Of a DNA stretch of 64,000 bases, positions 46,661 through 57,760 are shown piece after piece; within the stretch, counting starts at the first letter, position 1; each line of letters starts with the position of its first letter. Where the stretch lies: assembly GCF_016801865.2 (NCBI RefSeq), contig NC_068938.1, positions 182,245,948-182,309,947 of the forward strand. Reading direction: 5' to 3'. Source of the stretch: Culex pipiens pallens (taxonomy: Eukaryota > Arthropoda > Insecta > Diptera > Culicidae). The notes under the pieces were generated by a model. The model had not been told where the DNA came from, did not search any database, and saw only the letters and a program-made list of their open reading frames with translations. Made by a program: the position numbers and the translations under genes.

Positions 46661-47810
46661 GTAAGTTCCCAAGCAAGAAATGCCTCAAAAAAGGATGTTC
46701 GGGAGAGTTCTTGAACGTAATGATGAGCAGCAGCAGCAGTCACGAAAATCAACGCTTCTGGATCCGTTAGGCAAAATAAAGGGAAACGAACAGAAAATTG
46801 GATTGTTTACGAAAATCCAGGAAGCAGTAGTACGTCAGTCATCTTGCCCTCATTAAACATCTGCTGCGTTGAGGTGTGAGTCATGTGGTAAACATATCGC
46901 AACAATGTGAAAGGACAGAGATTTTTTCAATAACAATTGTTTAAGAAACTGATGAAAAATGCAAATAAAATGTATGACAGTTGAAGAAAATGAGCAATTC
47001 TCTAAAATTATAAATTAACTTTTCATTATATTTTTCTTATTTGAATGTAGCTTTGTTCATCGATTCCTTATGTCCTAATAAGCCATTTTGCATCATTACT
47101 TTCTTCATACTAGTCTTTATACAAATATAGGGCTGTCCATTAAAAAGTCCAAAGAAAAAATTCGAAAATCTGTGTATCAAGAAAGCTTATTCTAACTGAT
47201 TTGGTGTCTCTGGCATAGAGATAAAGACTTCTCACAAAAAAATCACTCTAAAAATTACCAATTTTTAAAAAACTTTTTACTACAAAAAATCGGTTTTGAC
47301 AGTGATATTTTTATAAGGTCAAATAATATGATTCAAACCCTTTTGAAACAAAAGTCGTGATTTTAAAAATCCGAAAATATTTTTTTAACGGAAATGACAC
47401 CGAATCGATTATATAATCACTTTTCAAGATACATGGCACTAAAAACTAATAATGCACAAAGGTTACATAAGGAATCAATGTTTGTTACAAAAAATACAAA
47501 AGTTAAAATAAACTCTTTTTAAAGAAATTCTAGAGAACTTCTCTACGGTCATGAATTTCATGTTATACTGTCAAACGACAGCTCTTTCTAAAAGAAATTC
47601 GAAACACTATCACAACTGTCAAAAACTCATCTCCAAACGATTTCACGATTCGTTGTTCTTCCCAACATGGTAATTGGAATGTTAATACGTATTTTCACGA
47701 CAAATGCCACAAAATGACTTCTTTGGTCAAACGGAAGGCCCAATAAAAAGTTTGAGCCAGGTCAAAAAATACAAATGAAATCCATTTGCTGGATTCGGAG
47801 AGAATTACTA
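46661..47810. repeat. Unique sequence, then decayed foldback-family copy
   Basis: From about 46990 the words GAGCAATTCTCTAAAA, CATTTTGCATCATTAC, GATTTGGTGTCTCTGGC and GGAGAGAATTACTA outline an eroded copy of the 20175 family. Nothing coding. Confidence 0.5.
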
Positions 47811-48058
47811 TACACAGAAAAAAATATTCCTGTAAGTTTACATCATTTATTATGTATTAAAAGGAATTATGATAAATGATGTATATTTACATTAGATTCA
47901 TTGAAAATTTAGGGGAAAGTGGGGCAAGTGTAATAAGCAAATGCTCTTTAAAACCCATCAAACACGTTTAAAATTTGTCGGATTTTTTGATAATCATCAT
48001 ATTCCAGATCATGACTAAGACTTGGATAGAACAAGTTTCAAAAAATCTTGTTGTTTTT

Positions 48059-50133
48059 GCCTTCCTCACTGAGGTAAGGCTATAATCCTGCTCTAAAAAT
48101 GAACTTTTGAATAACAGGTCAAAGACCTATATTCATGTATACCTATCGACTCAGAATCGAAAACTGAACAAATGTCTGTGTGTGTGTGTGTATGAGTGTG
48201 CGTATTCCCGTTGGTACTCAAAATTCTTGCCAAGTTTTCTCGGCACTGGCTGATCCGATTTGAGTCAAACAAGTTGCATTCGATTCGGTTTGGTGCCCCA
48301 TACTGCACTATTGAATTGTTTGAAGATCCGATAAGTAGTTCAAAAGTTACGTATAAAAAAGTGTCAGAGTTGCGAATCGAGTGCTGGAATTTTGATGCCG
48401 GATCTCACTTATCTATAAGAAAACTATGTCCGGATTCAACACCCAACCCATCGTTGGTTAGGTAATCGAAAGACCTTTCCAATGAGTCCAACGAATTGAA
48501 GATCTGGCAACCCTGTCTCGAGATATGACCACTGAAGTGAAATTTATGTACATTTTTGAAGCCGGATCTCACTTAAATGTATGTAAACTATGTCCGGATC
48601 CATCATCCGACCCATCGTTGGTAAGGTAATTGAAAGATCTTTCCAATGAGTCCAAAACATTGAAGATCTGGCAACCCTGTCTCGAGATATGACCACTTAA
48701 GTGATATTTAAGTACATTTTTGAAGCCGGATCTCACTTAAATGTATGTAAACTATGTACGGATCCATTATCCGACCCATCGTTGGTTAGGTTATCAAAAG
48801 ACCTTTCAAATGAGTACAAAATATTGTAGATCTGGCAACCCTGTCTCAAATTATGACCACTTAAGTGATAATTATGATCTTTTTGGAAGCCGGATCTCAC
48901 TTAAATGTATGTAAACTATGTCCGGATCCATCATCCGACCCATTGTTGGTTAGGTAATCGAAAGACCTTTCCAATGAGTCTAACACATTGAAGATCTGGC
49001 CATCCTGTCTCGAGATATGACCACTTAAGTGATATATATGTACATTTTTGAAGCCGGATCTCACTTAAATGTATGTAAACTATGTCCGGATCCATTATCC
49101 GACCCATCGTTGGTAAGGTTAACAAAAGACCTTTTAAATTAGTACAAAATATTGTAGATCTGGCAACCCTGTCTCAAATTATGACCACTTAAGTGATAAT
49201 TATGATCTTTTTTGAAGCCGGATCTAACTTAAATGTATGTAAACTATGTCCAGATCCATTATCCGACCCATCGTTGGTTAGGTAATCAAAAGACCTCTCC
49301 AATGAGACCAAAACATTGAAGATCTGGCAACCCTGCCTCGAGATATGACCACTTTAGTGATATTTATGTACATTTTTGAAGCCGGATCTCACTTAAATGT
49401 ATGTAAACTATGTCCGGATCCATCATCCGACCCATCGTTGGTTAGATAATCAAAAGATCTTTCCAATAAGTCCAAAACATTGAAGATCTGGCAACCCTGT
49501 CTCGAGATATGACCACTTAAGTGATATTTATGTACAGTTTTGAAGCCGGATCTCACTTAAATGTATGTAAACTATGTCCGGATCCATCATCCGACCCATC
49601 GTTGGTTAGGTAATCGAAAGACCTTTCCAATAAGTCCAAAACATTGAAGATCTGGCAACCCTGTCTCGAGATATGACCACTTAAGTGATATTTATGTACA
49701 TTTTTGAAGCCGGATCTCACTTAAATGTATGTAAACTATGTCCGGATCCATCATCCGACCCATCGTTGGTTAGATAATCAAAAGATCTTTCCAATAAGTC
49801 CAAATCATTGAAGATCTGGCAACCCTGTCTCGAGATATGACCACTTAAGTGATATTTATGTACAGTTTTGAAGCCGGATCTCACTTAAATGTATGTAAAC
49901 TATGTACGGATCCATTATCCGACCCATCGTTGGTTAGGTAATCAAAAGACCTTTCAAATGAATACAAAACATTGAAGATCTGGCAACGCTCAGTTTCAAA
50001 TTTTGACCGCTTAAGTGACATTTGTGTAATTTTTTTTATTGAGAAATAGATGATGATGTGTCCAAACCCATCATATCACCAAATGTTGATAAAAAGTGAG
50101 GAAGGCACCAACCACATTTGTGGATTAAGTTAG
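48059..50133 (+). mobile_element. GCCTTCCTCAC-ended composite element, copy 2, carrying satellite
   Basis: Head GCCTTCCTCACTGAGGTAAG and leader as in copy 1 (34186), including CATATCGACTCAGAATC and a GT microsatellite at 48178. The tail AGTGAGGAAGGC is followed by the hairpin CCACATTTGTGG and AAGTTAG before a T-run. The interior is almost entirely the 164-bp satellite. Confidence 0.8.
48397..50035 (+). repeat. 164-bp satellite array, ten units
   Basis: GCCGGATCT recurs at 48397, 48562, 48725, 48889, 49053, 49217, 49381, 49545, 49709 and 49873, spacing 163-165 and mostly exactly 164. Some variants alternate, e.g. a TTATGATCTTTTT junction before units 48889 and 49217 and GTTAGATAATC in 49381 and 49709, showing 328-bp dimers. 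Unit sequence is close to that of the array at 34484. Confidence 0.95.
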
Positions 50134-50809
50134 TTTTTTTAAGATAAAAATAGATTTTAAAATAATTGATTTCCAATACGGTCTACTCAACTAGTGGGGC
50201 CAGACAAACAACCCGTAGGGGCAAGACAAACAATCCGTTGGAGCAAGAGGAGCAATGCATGAAATAGCATGTTAATTTGCTAACAATTTAACTGTTATCA
50301 ATTTGAGACGTCAATTTGAGACGTCAAAAGATTCGTTTTTTAATTTGTGGCAATGTGTAGAAGAACAAAAGTTTTTAAAAATCAAACTGGCAAAACTGGA
50401 TTTTTGTAGCGATTTTTGTAGCGTTAATGATTTGATCGTTTTTCGAAAAAAAATATTCTGAAGATAAATGGTAATTTTTAATAATATCGCTATATTCTGT
50501 AGTTGGCCTATGTTCTATTTAAAAATTACTAAAGCGGACAGCAAAAGGCAATTCTTATTGTAAAAAGATGTTTCACAGGTAGGGGTAGCTTTCTCATCGA
50601 CGGCGTAGTGGAATTACGCTGGACTGGAATTGAATATTTATATTTACATTGGAGTAATTTCTATGAATTTTTGCTATTTACATCATATTTCAACATTACA
50701 TTGATTGATTTTACCTAAGAAACAAAAATTACCGGCTGTGTAAATTTACATATTTTTTCTGTGTACTTACTTTTACTGTAATTCTGTTGCGATGAAATAC
50801 AAAAAAAAA

Positions 50810-51610
50810 ACAGTGCTGAAATAGTAGATTTTTTCAACACAAGTTGTACATTTATCGAACGAAGTTAACCGAGTGCTGATAAAATCAAATTTTAAAGCAA
50901 GTTCCATACAACAATTTTTGCAATTCCGGATAACACCCTTTGAATTGAATTTTAAGTAAGTTGTCTATGTGTTTAGTCAATTCACTGATAAAATAAAAAA
51001 AACAATATAGAAAAGAATAATATTTGAACACAAGTACGGAAAAGTTCATTTTTTAGCACCCATTTCAGTGCTGAAAAGTAGACCTTTTCGGCACTTGTAT
51101 CGAAAAGTATCACTTTTCGAAAAACATATTTTTGGTAGAGAAAAGTAGGCCTTTTCGTCATGCGAGTTTCACAACGGAATTGCAAAATAGTAGTTTATGC
51201 AACAAGTTGCAAAAAGAAGATTTTTTCAGCACGTGTCGTACATTTATCCAACGAGGTTCACCGAGTTGGATAAATACGAAGAGTGTTTTCAACGAGTTCC
51301 ATCCAACATTTTTTGCAATTCCAAAAAACACCCATTGAGTGAAATTTTAAGTAAAATTTTCATTTATTTTGTCAATAAATCAATTAAACCTAAAAATTGT
51401 TGAAAAATGTTGCTTTTCGAAACAGGTGCTGAAAAGTTCAACTTTTAAGCACCCATTTCAGTGCTGAAAAGTAGAACTTTTCAGCATTTATAGTGAAAAG
51501 TGTTGCTTTTCGATTCTGTTATTTTTGGTACAGAAAAGTAGGCGTTTTCGTCGTTCAAGAATGACAGGAAAAGTAAGTAGTTTCACGACGGAATTGCAAA
51601 ATGACTTTTA
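50810..51610. repeat. Diverged tandem duplication, period about 392 bp
   Basis: Blocks recur about 391-393 bp apart: TGTACATTTATCGAACGA near 50846 and CGTACATTTATCCAACGA near 51237; CAGTGCTGAAAAGTAGA near 51067 and 51460. Each unit also contains GAAAAG/CTTTTC palindromes. The 60-70 codon frames follow the repeat and are not genes. Confidence 0.75.
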
Positions 51611-51619
51611 TAGCACTCA

Positions 51620-52598
51620 TTTGAGTACTGATAATTCAAATTTTAAATTTTTCAACATTACTTTTTAGCACTGTTTGGATTTTGATCTTGTTTAAAATTG
51701 TAATTTGATTTGTCAATAACACACAATATTTTTTGTGCTAAAATGAAATTTACTTTAAATTGATATTTGGAATCTTTGTTTGGTTAAAATTAAAAGTTTA
51801 ATCTGCTCTGCTATAAGGTAACTATTTCAATATTGTTAAAATGTCTAAGAATCAAAATTCATTCTTCAACTCAGTCCACCAAATTATCTCAAGGTTGATC
51901 CAGCCAATTCACGCTAATCATGCGCTACTGGTCGTACCAAGCAAATCCCATCAACAACAAAAAACGCCAAAACCCTAATCCAAACTTCACACGATCGTGA
52001 ACCCTAACGCTAGGACGTGGCTCAAGACGAAACCCCCGGCGGTGGCGGTTTGGGTACCAAGGAACGCCGAAGCAGCACAAAATCAGATCACAGCATGATC
52101 TTGAATCGAAAAGCTCAACAGTGTAACGACATCTGAAGATTAGACGGGAGAAAAAAAATCTCTCAGAATCGATCTACCTGCCATCACCCGGAATACGGGG
52201 CCGCCAGACCTTTTGCAGTTTGACACTTTTCTGACACACGAGTCCAGTTCTCTCTCCCTCTAGAACACCCTTTTCACAGTCAGTAGTCGAGAGTTGGTTT
52301 TTTTCGGGGCTTTGTAACTCGATACCTCGAAGAGAATTGGTACGTCACGTGAAGGGGGTCCGAAACGGTTGAAGTTTTCCAACGAAACCTGGGGGATTAG
52401 GCGCAGTTGAACTCTCAACTGACTAGCTTTTTAAGGAATTTCGAATGAATCTCCAAGAAAGCCTCAAAAGTCAGTTTCGAACTTCCGAGGGTTAACGCCG
52501 TAAACGAAACACACCCGAAGACTCAAAACGAGATTTTAATTAGTAATAGTCGGAGGTGAGCCCGAGGTACCAACTACCAACCATTGAGCGATTTTCAG
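51620..52598. other. Unique block, GC-richer, no gene assigned
   Basis: Repeat-free from about 51840. Contains possible splice sites but no open frame with a recognisable family. Confidence 0.35.
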
Positions 52599-52720
52599 AC
52601 ACAAGCTTGTCACCTCTGATTAGCTCAAAAGCTTCTTCAGCACCCAGTGGTCGTAAAAGTGGACCGCTTGAAGTCTCGAGGGGAGTCGACTGGGCTGTGA
52701 GATTAGACGACGACGAGGAG
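52599..52720 (+). CDS. Candidate exon, 122 nt, Ser-rich with acidic end, unknown
   Basis: Acceptor GAGCGATTTTCAG ends at 52598 and a possible donor GTGAGA starts at 52721. The frame needs one base from a preceding exon, as left by the 46538-46660 candidate. It reads TSLSPLISSKASSAPSGRKS and later VDWAVRLDDDEE. The frame is open beyond both edges (52556-52747), which weakens the splice argument. Confidence 0.2.
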
Positions 52721-52914
52721 GTGAGATCTTGTTTAAATACCGTTTAGTCGGAGCGCGCCCAATTGAGGAACTTGAACCGATTCGTTGGAAATTTCAGCAG
52801 GGGGGTTCTTTGGTGGGATTTCACTTGGAGCTTCCTGGAATTTTTTGAGAGGTAGCGAGTTCGGGTTTGAGATTTTATCTGGCACTTTTACTAGATTTGG
52901 TGCAGCAGAAATAT

Positions 52915-52980
52915 AAAAAAAATGCTGTTCTGGCACGGGAATTGAACACACAACCTCTGGATTGACAGGAATCGTACCCA
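52915..52980 (-). ncRNA. 3' half of a tRNA-like sequence with T8 terminator
   Basis: On the minus strand GTGTTCAATTCCCG resembles a B box/T arm, preceded by CAATCCAGAGG like the 3' side of an anticodon arm and followed by GCCAGAACAGC and eight T. No A box is found upstream. Likely a SINE or tRNA fragment, independent of the one at 41656. Confidence 0.4.
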
Positions 52981-53103
52981 TCATAATTCGGTTTCAATGC
53001 AATGCAAGCTCCCGTTTGATTGATTCGATTCTGACATCACTTCTCTTTCTCTTCTCGAAATTGTCAATGAGAAATTCCCGAGACGTAAGCGCGATAAGCT
53101 TCC

Positions 53104-53490
53104 CTACCGGATTCCACCTTTTTGTGTGATTTCTCCGCCGGAGGACTTACCACCCTCATATTCCACCGTGTCAGTAACGAAACTAATGGTGACATATGGG
53201 GTGCCATTAATTTCCACCGGCTCAATCACCCCACAAGACAGCTCATGCTCTGACACGGCGTGGTTGACATCAACCCCGTCTTGATGCTCTTCAATAAAGA
53301 CGTTCACGGTGCAGGTAGAGGTGAAGATCCGGATTTAATTACCTTGGTCCCGGGTACAGGTCGTCGTTGGTAATGGTTGACCATGCTCTGACTGCGGATC
53401 ATCGTCACCTTTTATGGTTCGGAGTGATTTTATATCACCCAAGTCTATGAATGCAATGAAAAGAGCGGTAAAGCAGGTAATTAATTGATT
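53104..53490 (-). pseudogene. Coding-like stretch with one in-frame stop, or an unrecognised exon
   Basis: On the minus strand a single frame is open from 53490 to TAG at 53104 except for TAA at 53335-53337. Before the stop it reads a short hydrophobic segment (TCFTALFIAFIDLGD) then an acidic, Cys-containing part (TTTCTRDQ). After it comes STCTVNVFIEEHQDGVDVNH and later INGTPYVTISFVTDT. The two Cys-bearing motifs resemble each other. A donor-like GGTG/GTAAGT lies at 53151/53150. No ATG precedes it. Balanced composition argues for a decayed or exonic protein segment; no family recognised. Confidence 0.3.
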
Positions 53491-54474
53491 TCAATTAATT
53501 ACACATTAAGACGTTTTCATGGGTGTTTTCAGTGGAGGATGCGGATTCTCCGAACAGTTTGAGGAGATGTGTCATGATCTGTTTGCTTATTAGTTTAAAC
53601 TTTAATTCAAACTCAAAATTCTGAACTGAACTCTGAATCCTGACTTCTGACTTCTGACTCCTAACTTCTGACTTCTGTCTTCTGACTTCTGACTTCTGAC
53701 TTCTGACTTCTGAATTATGACTTCAGACTTCTGACTTCTGACTCCTGACTTCTGACTTCTGAATTATGACTTCTAACATTTGACTTCTGACTTCTGACTA
53801 GTGACTTTTGACTTCTGACTTCTACTTTTGAATCCTGAATCCTTTTGACTCTGGAATTTTGAATCATTATTCTGGCTTTGACTCCAAAATCCTGAATTCT
53901 GAATTATGAATTTGAATTCTGGACTCTGAAAATTGACTCCTGACTTCAAACTTCTGACTTCTGACTTCTGACTTCTGACTTCTGACTTCTGACTTCTGAC
54001 TTCTGACTTCTGACTTCTGACTTCTGACTTCTGACTTCTGACTATTGACTTCTGACTTCTGACTTCTGACTTCTGACTTTTGACTGTCTTCTGAATCTCA
54101 TGACTCCTGACTCCTGACTTCTGACTTCTGACTTCTAACTTTTGACTTCTGACTTCTGACTAGTGACTTTTGACTTCTGACTTCTGACTTCTGAATCCTG
54201 AATCCTCTTGACTCCGGAATTTTGAATCATTATTCTGGCTTTGACTCCAAAATCCTGAATTCTGAATTATGAATTTGAATTCAGGACTCTGAAAATTGAC
54301 TCCTGACTTCAAACTTCTGACTTCTGACTTCTGACTTTTGACTTCTGACTTCTGACTTCTGACTTCTGACTTCTGACATTTGACTTCTGACTTCTGACTC
54401 CTGACTTCAAACTTCTGACTTCTAACTTCTGACTTCTGACTTCTGACTTCTAACTTCTGACTTCTAACTTCTGA

Positions 54475-54846
54475 GCAGGGTTGCCAGGTTGCCAGATTTT
54501 TCAAGTGTCTGCCAGAATAAAGATTCACCCTTCTCTGTGCCAGATTTTGACAGATTTTGCCAGATTTTTCACTTTATGCTCATTTTGAACAACTTTTTGA
54601 TTAAAATAGACGAATTTAATTGAAAAATAAAAAAATAAAATGCGTTTTTCTTAAAGAAAATTCAAATTAAATATTTTTGAGGCCATAAAATCAGTTAAAT
54701 CATCTTAACTCTACAATCTTTTGAATTAATGTATATCCTCCCTCCCCTTCGTCATTCAAAATTGTTAAATTTTCGTCTGCCAGATTTTTCCAGATTTTTA
54801 ATCGATACTTCACCAGATTTTTCATATTTTGACCTGGTAACCCTGC
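54475..54846. mobile_element. GCAGGGTT(G/A)CCAGG MITE inside the array, unit 1
   Basis: Ends GCAGGGTTGCCAGG and CCTGGTAACCCTGC; 372 bp with CCAGATTTTT words near both ends and an AT-rich centre. It is flanked on both sides by the TTCTGA array, so the target duplication cannot be resolved. Confidence 0.85.
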
Positions 54847-56308
54847 TTCTGACTTCTGACTTCTGACTTCTGACTTCTAACTTCTGACTTCTGACTTCTG
54901 ACTTCTGACTATTGATTTCTGACTTCTGACTTCTGACTTCTGATTTCTGACTTCTGACTTCTAACTTATGACTTCTGACTTCTGACTTCTGAATCTGAAT
55001 CCTCTTGACTCCGGAATTTTGAATCATTATTCTGGCTTTGACTCCAGAATCCTGAATTCTGAATTCTGAACTCTGAATATTGACTCCTGACTTCTGACTT
55101 CTGACTTCTGACTTCTGACTTCTGACTTCTGACTTCTGACTTCTGACTACTGACTTCTGACTTCTGACTTATGACTTCTAACTTATGACTTCTGACTTCT
55201 GACTTCTGACTTCTGAATCCAGAATCTTCTTGACTCCGGAATTTTGAATCATTATTCTGGCTTTGACTCCAGAATCCTGAATTCTGAATTCTGAACTCTG
55301 AATATTGACTCCTGACTTCTGACTTCTGACTTCTGACTTCTGACTTCTGGCTTCTGACTACTGACTTCTGACTTCTGACTTATGACTTCTAACTTATGAC
55401 TTCTGACTTCTGACTTCTGACTTCTGAATCCAGAATCTTCTTGACTCCGGAATTTTGAATCATTATTCTGGCTTTGACTCCAGAATCCTGAATTCTGAAT
55501 TCTGAACTCTGAATATTGACTCCTGACTTCTGACTTCTGACTTCTGAATTATGACTTCAGACTTCTGACTTCTGACTCCTGACTTCTGACTTCTGAATTA
55601 TGACTTCTAACATTTGACTTCTGACTTCTGACTAGTGACTTTTGACTTCTGACTTCTACTTTTGAATCCTGAATCCTTTTGACTCTGGAATTTTGAATCA
55701 TTATTCTGGCTTTGACTCCAAAATCCTGAATTCTGAATTATGAATTTGAATTCTGGACTCTGAAAATGGACTCCTGACTTCAAACTTCTGACTTCTGACT
55801 TCTGACTTCTGACTTCTGACTTCTGACTTCTGACTTCTGACTTCTGACTTCTGACTTCTGACTTCTGACTTCTGACTATTGACTTCTGACTTCTGACTTC
55901 TGACTTCTGACTTTTGACTGTCTTCTGAATCTCATGACTCCTGACTCCTGACTTCTGACTTCTGACTTCTAACTTTTGACTTCTGACTTCTGACTAGTGA
56001 CTTTTGACTTCTGACTTCTGACTTCTGACTTCTGAATCCTCTTGACTCCGGAATTTTGAATCATTATTCTGGCTTTGACTCCAAAATCCTGAATTCTGAA
56101 TTATGAATTTGAATTCAGGACTCTGAAAATTGACTCCTGACTTCAAACTTCTGACTTCTGACTTCTGACTTTTGACTTCTGACTTCTGACTTCTGACTTC
56201 TGACTTCTGACATTTGACTTCTGACTTCTGACTCCTGACTTCAAACTTCTGACTTCTAACTTCTGACTTCTGACTTCTGACTTCTAACTTCTGACTTCTA
56301 ACTTCTGA

Positions 56309-56680
56309 GCAGGGTTGCCAGGTTGCCAGATTTTTCAAGTGTCTGCCAGAATAAAGATTCACCCTTCTCTGTGCCAGATTTTGACAGATTTTGCCAGATT
56401 TTTCACTTTATGCTCATTTTGAACAACTTTTTGATTAAAATAGACGAATTTAATTGAAAAATAAAAAAATAAAATGCGTTTTTCTTAAAGAAAATTCAAA
56501 TTAAATATTTTTGAGGCCATAAAATCAGTTAAATCATCTTAACTCTACAATCTTTTGAATTAATGTATATCCTCCCTCCCCTTCGTCATTCAAAATTGTT
56601 AAATTTTCGTCTGCCAGATTTTTCCAGATTTTTAATCGATACTTCACCAGATTTTTCATATTTTGACCTGGTAACCCTGC
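56309..56680. mobile_element. GCAGGGTT(G/A)CCAGG MITE inside the array, unit 2
   Basis: Same 372-bp sequence as 54475-54846, displaced by 1,834 bp, with no difference noticed on reading. It was carried along by the duplication rather than inserted again. Confidence 0.85.
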
Positions 56681-57760
56681 TTCTGACTTCTGACTTCTGA
56701 CTTCTGACTTCTAACTTCTGACTTCTGACTTCTGACTTCTGACTATTGATTTCTGACTTCTGACTTCTGACTTCTGACTTCTGATTTCTGACTTCTGACT
56801 TCTAACTTATGACTTCTGACTTCTGAATCTGAATCCTCTTGACTCCGGAATTTTGAATCATTATTCTGGCTTTGACTCCAGAATCCTGAATTCTGAATTC
56901 TGAACTCTGAATATTGACTCCTGACTTCTGACTTCTGACTTCTGACTTCTGACTTCTGACTTCTGACTTCTGACTTCTGACTACTGACTTCTGACTTCTG
57001 ACTTATGACTTCTAACTTATGACTTCTGACTTCTGACTTCTGACTTCTGAATCCAGAATCTTCTTGACTCCGGAATTTTGAATCATTATTCTGGCTTTGA
57101 CTCCAGAATCCTGAATTCTGAATTCTGAACTCTGAATATTGACTCCTGACTTCTGACTTCTGACTTCTGACTTCTGACTTCTGGCTTCTGACTACTGACT
57201 TCTGACTTCTGACTTATGACTTCTAACTTATGACTTCTGACTTCTGACTTCTGACTTCTGAATCCAGAATCTTCTTGACTCCGGAATTTTGAATCATTAT
57301 TCTGGCTTTGACTCCAGAATCCTGAATTCTGAATTCTGAACTCTGAATATTGACTCCTGACTTCTGACTTCTGACTTCTGACTTCTGGCTTCTGACTACT
57401 GACTTCTGACTTCTGACTTATGACTTCTAACTTATGACTTCTGACTTCTGACTTCTGACTTCTGAATCCAGAATCTTCTTGACTCCGGAATTTTGAATCA
57501 TTATTCTGGCTTTGACTCCAGAATCCTGAATTCTGAATTCTGAACTCTGAATATTGACTCCTGACTCCTGACTTCAGACTTCTTACTTCTGACATCTGAC
57601 ATCTGACTTCTGACTTCTGACTTCTAACTTTGACTTTTGACTTCTGACTTCTGAATCCTGAATCTTGACTCCTGATTTCTGATATAAGAAGTCTGAGCTC
57701 AAAGTTATTTATTTCTGAATTCTGAATCTTGACACCTGACTCTTGAATCCTGAATCTTAA

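Larger units (their letters stand above)
47811..50765. mobile_element. TIR element TACACAGAAAAAA...TTTTTTCTGTGTA containing nested insertions
   Basis: Left end TACACAGAAAAAAATA and right end TATTTTTTCTGTGTA, each followed inward by GTAA(G/A)TTTACAT. The ends share CACAG with the MITE at 41473. A middle layer with GGGGCAAGTGTAATAAGC (47925) and GGGGCAAGACAAACAA (50215) surrounds the satellite-bearing element 48059-50133. Confidence 0.65.
53693..57360. repeat. Tandem duplication of a 1,834-bp unit inside the heptanucleotide array
   Basis: Unit 1 is about 53693-55526 and unit 2 about 55527-57360. Landmarks are displaced by exactly 1,834 bp: the embedded MITE at 54475 and 56309, and the frames ending at 54528 and 56362. 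Small 7- or 14-bp differences and a few substitutions separate the units. Confidence 0.9.
53620..57760. repeat. 4.1-kb heptanucleotide array (TTCTGAC)n with interspersed variant blocks
   Basis: Long runs of TTCTGAC dominate, interrupted by point variants (TTCTAAC, TTATGAC, TCCTGAC) and by a recurring block with CTCCGGAATTTTGAATCATT and CTGGCTTTGACTCC. Because 7 is not a multiple of 3, all three minus-strand frames give the same heptad (SEVRSQK) without stops. This explains the minus-strand frames of 91-169 codons; they are not genes. Confidence 0.95.

Noticed and set aside
34484..50035. CRISPR-like array
   Set aside because: The repeats are contiguous 164-bp satellite monomers without spacers, in eukaryotic DNA.
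52733..52984. 83-codon minus-strand frame
   Set aside because: Its N-terminal part reads through the tRNA-like fragment and T8 terminator; the remainder has no motif.
57086..57595. 169-codon minus-strand frame of SEVRSQK heptads
   Set aside because: Direct translation of a 7-bp microsatellite, stop-free in every minus frame; no start context, promoter or non-repeat part.
53620..57760. Telomeric repeat
   Set aside because: The unit TTCTGAC is not the insect TTAGG repeat, and unique DNA lies on both sides.
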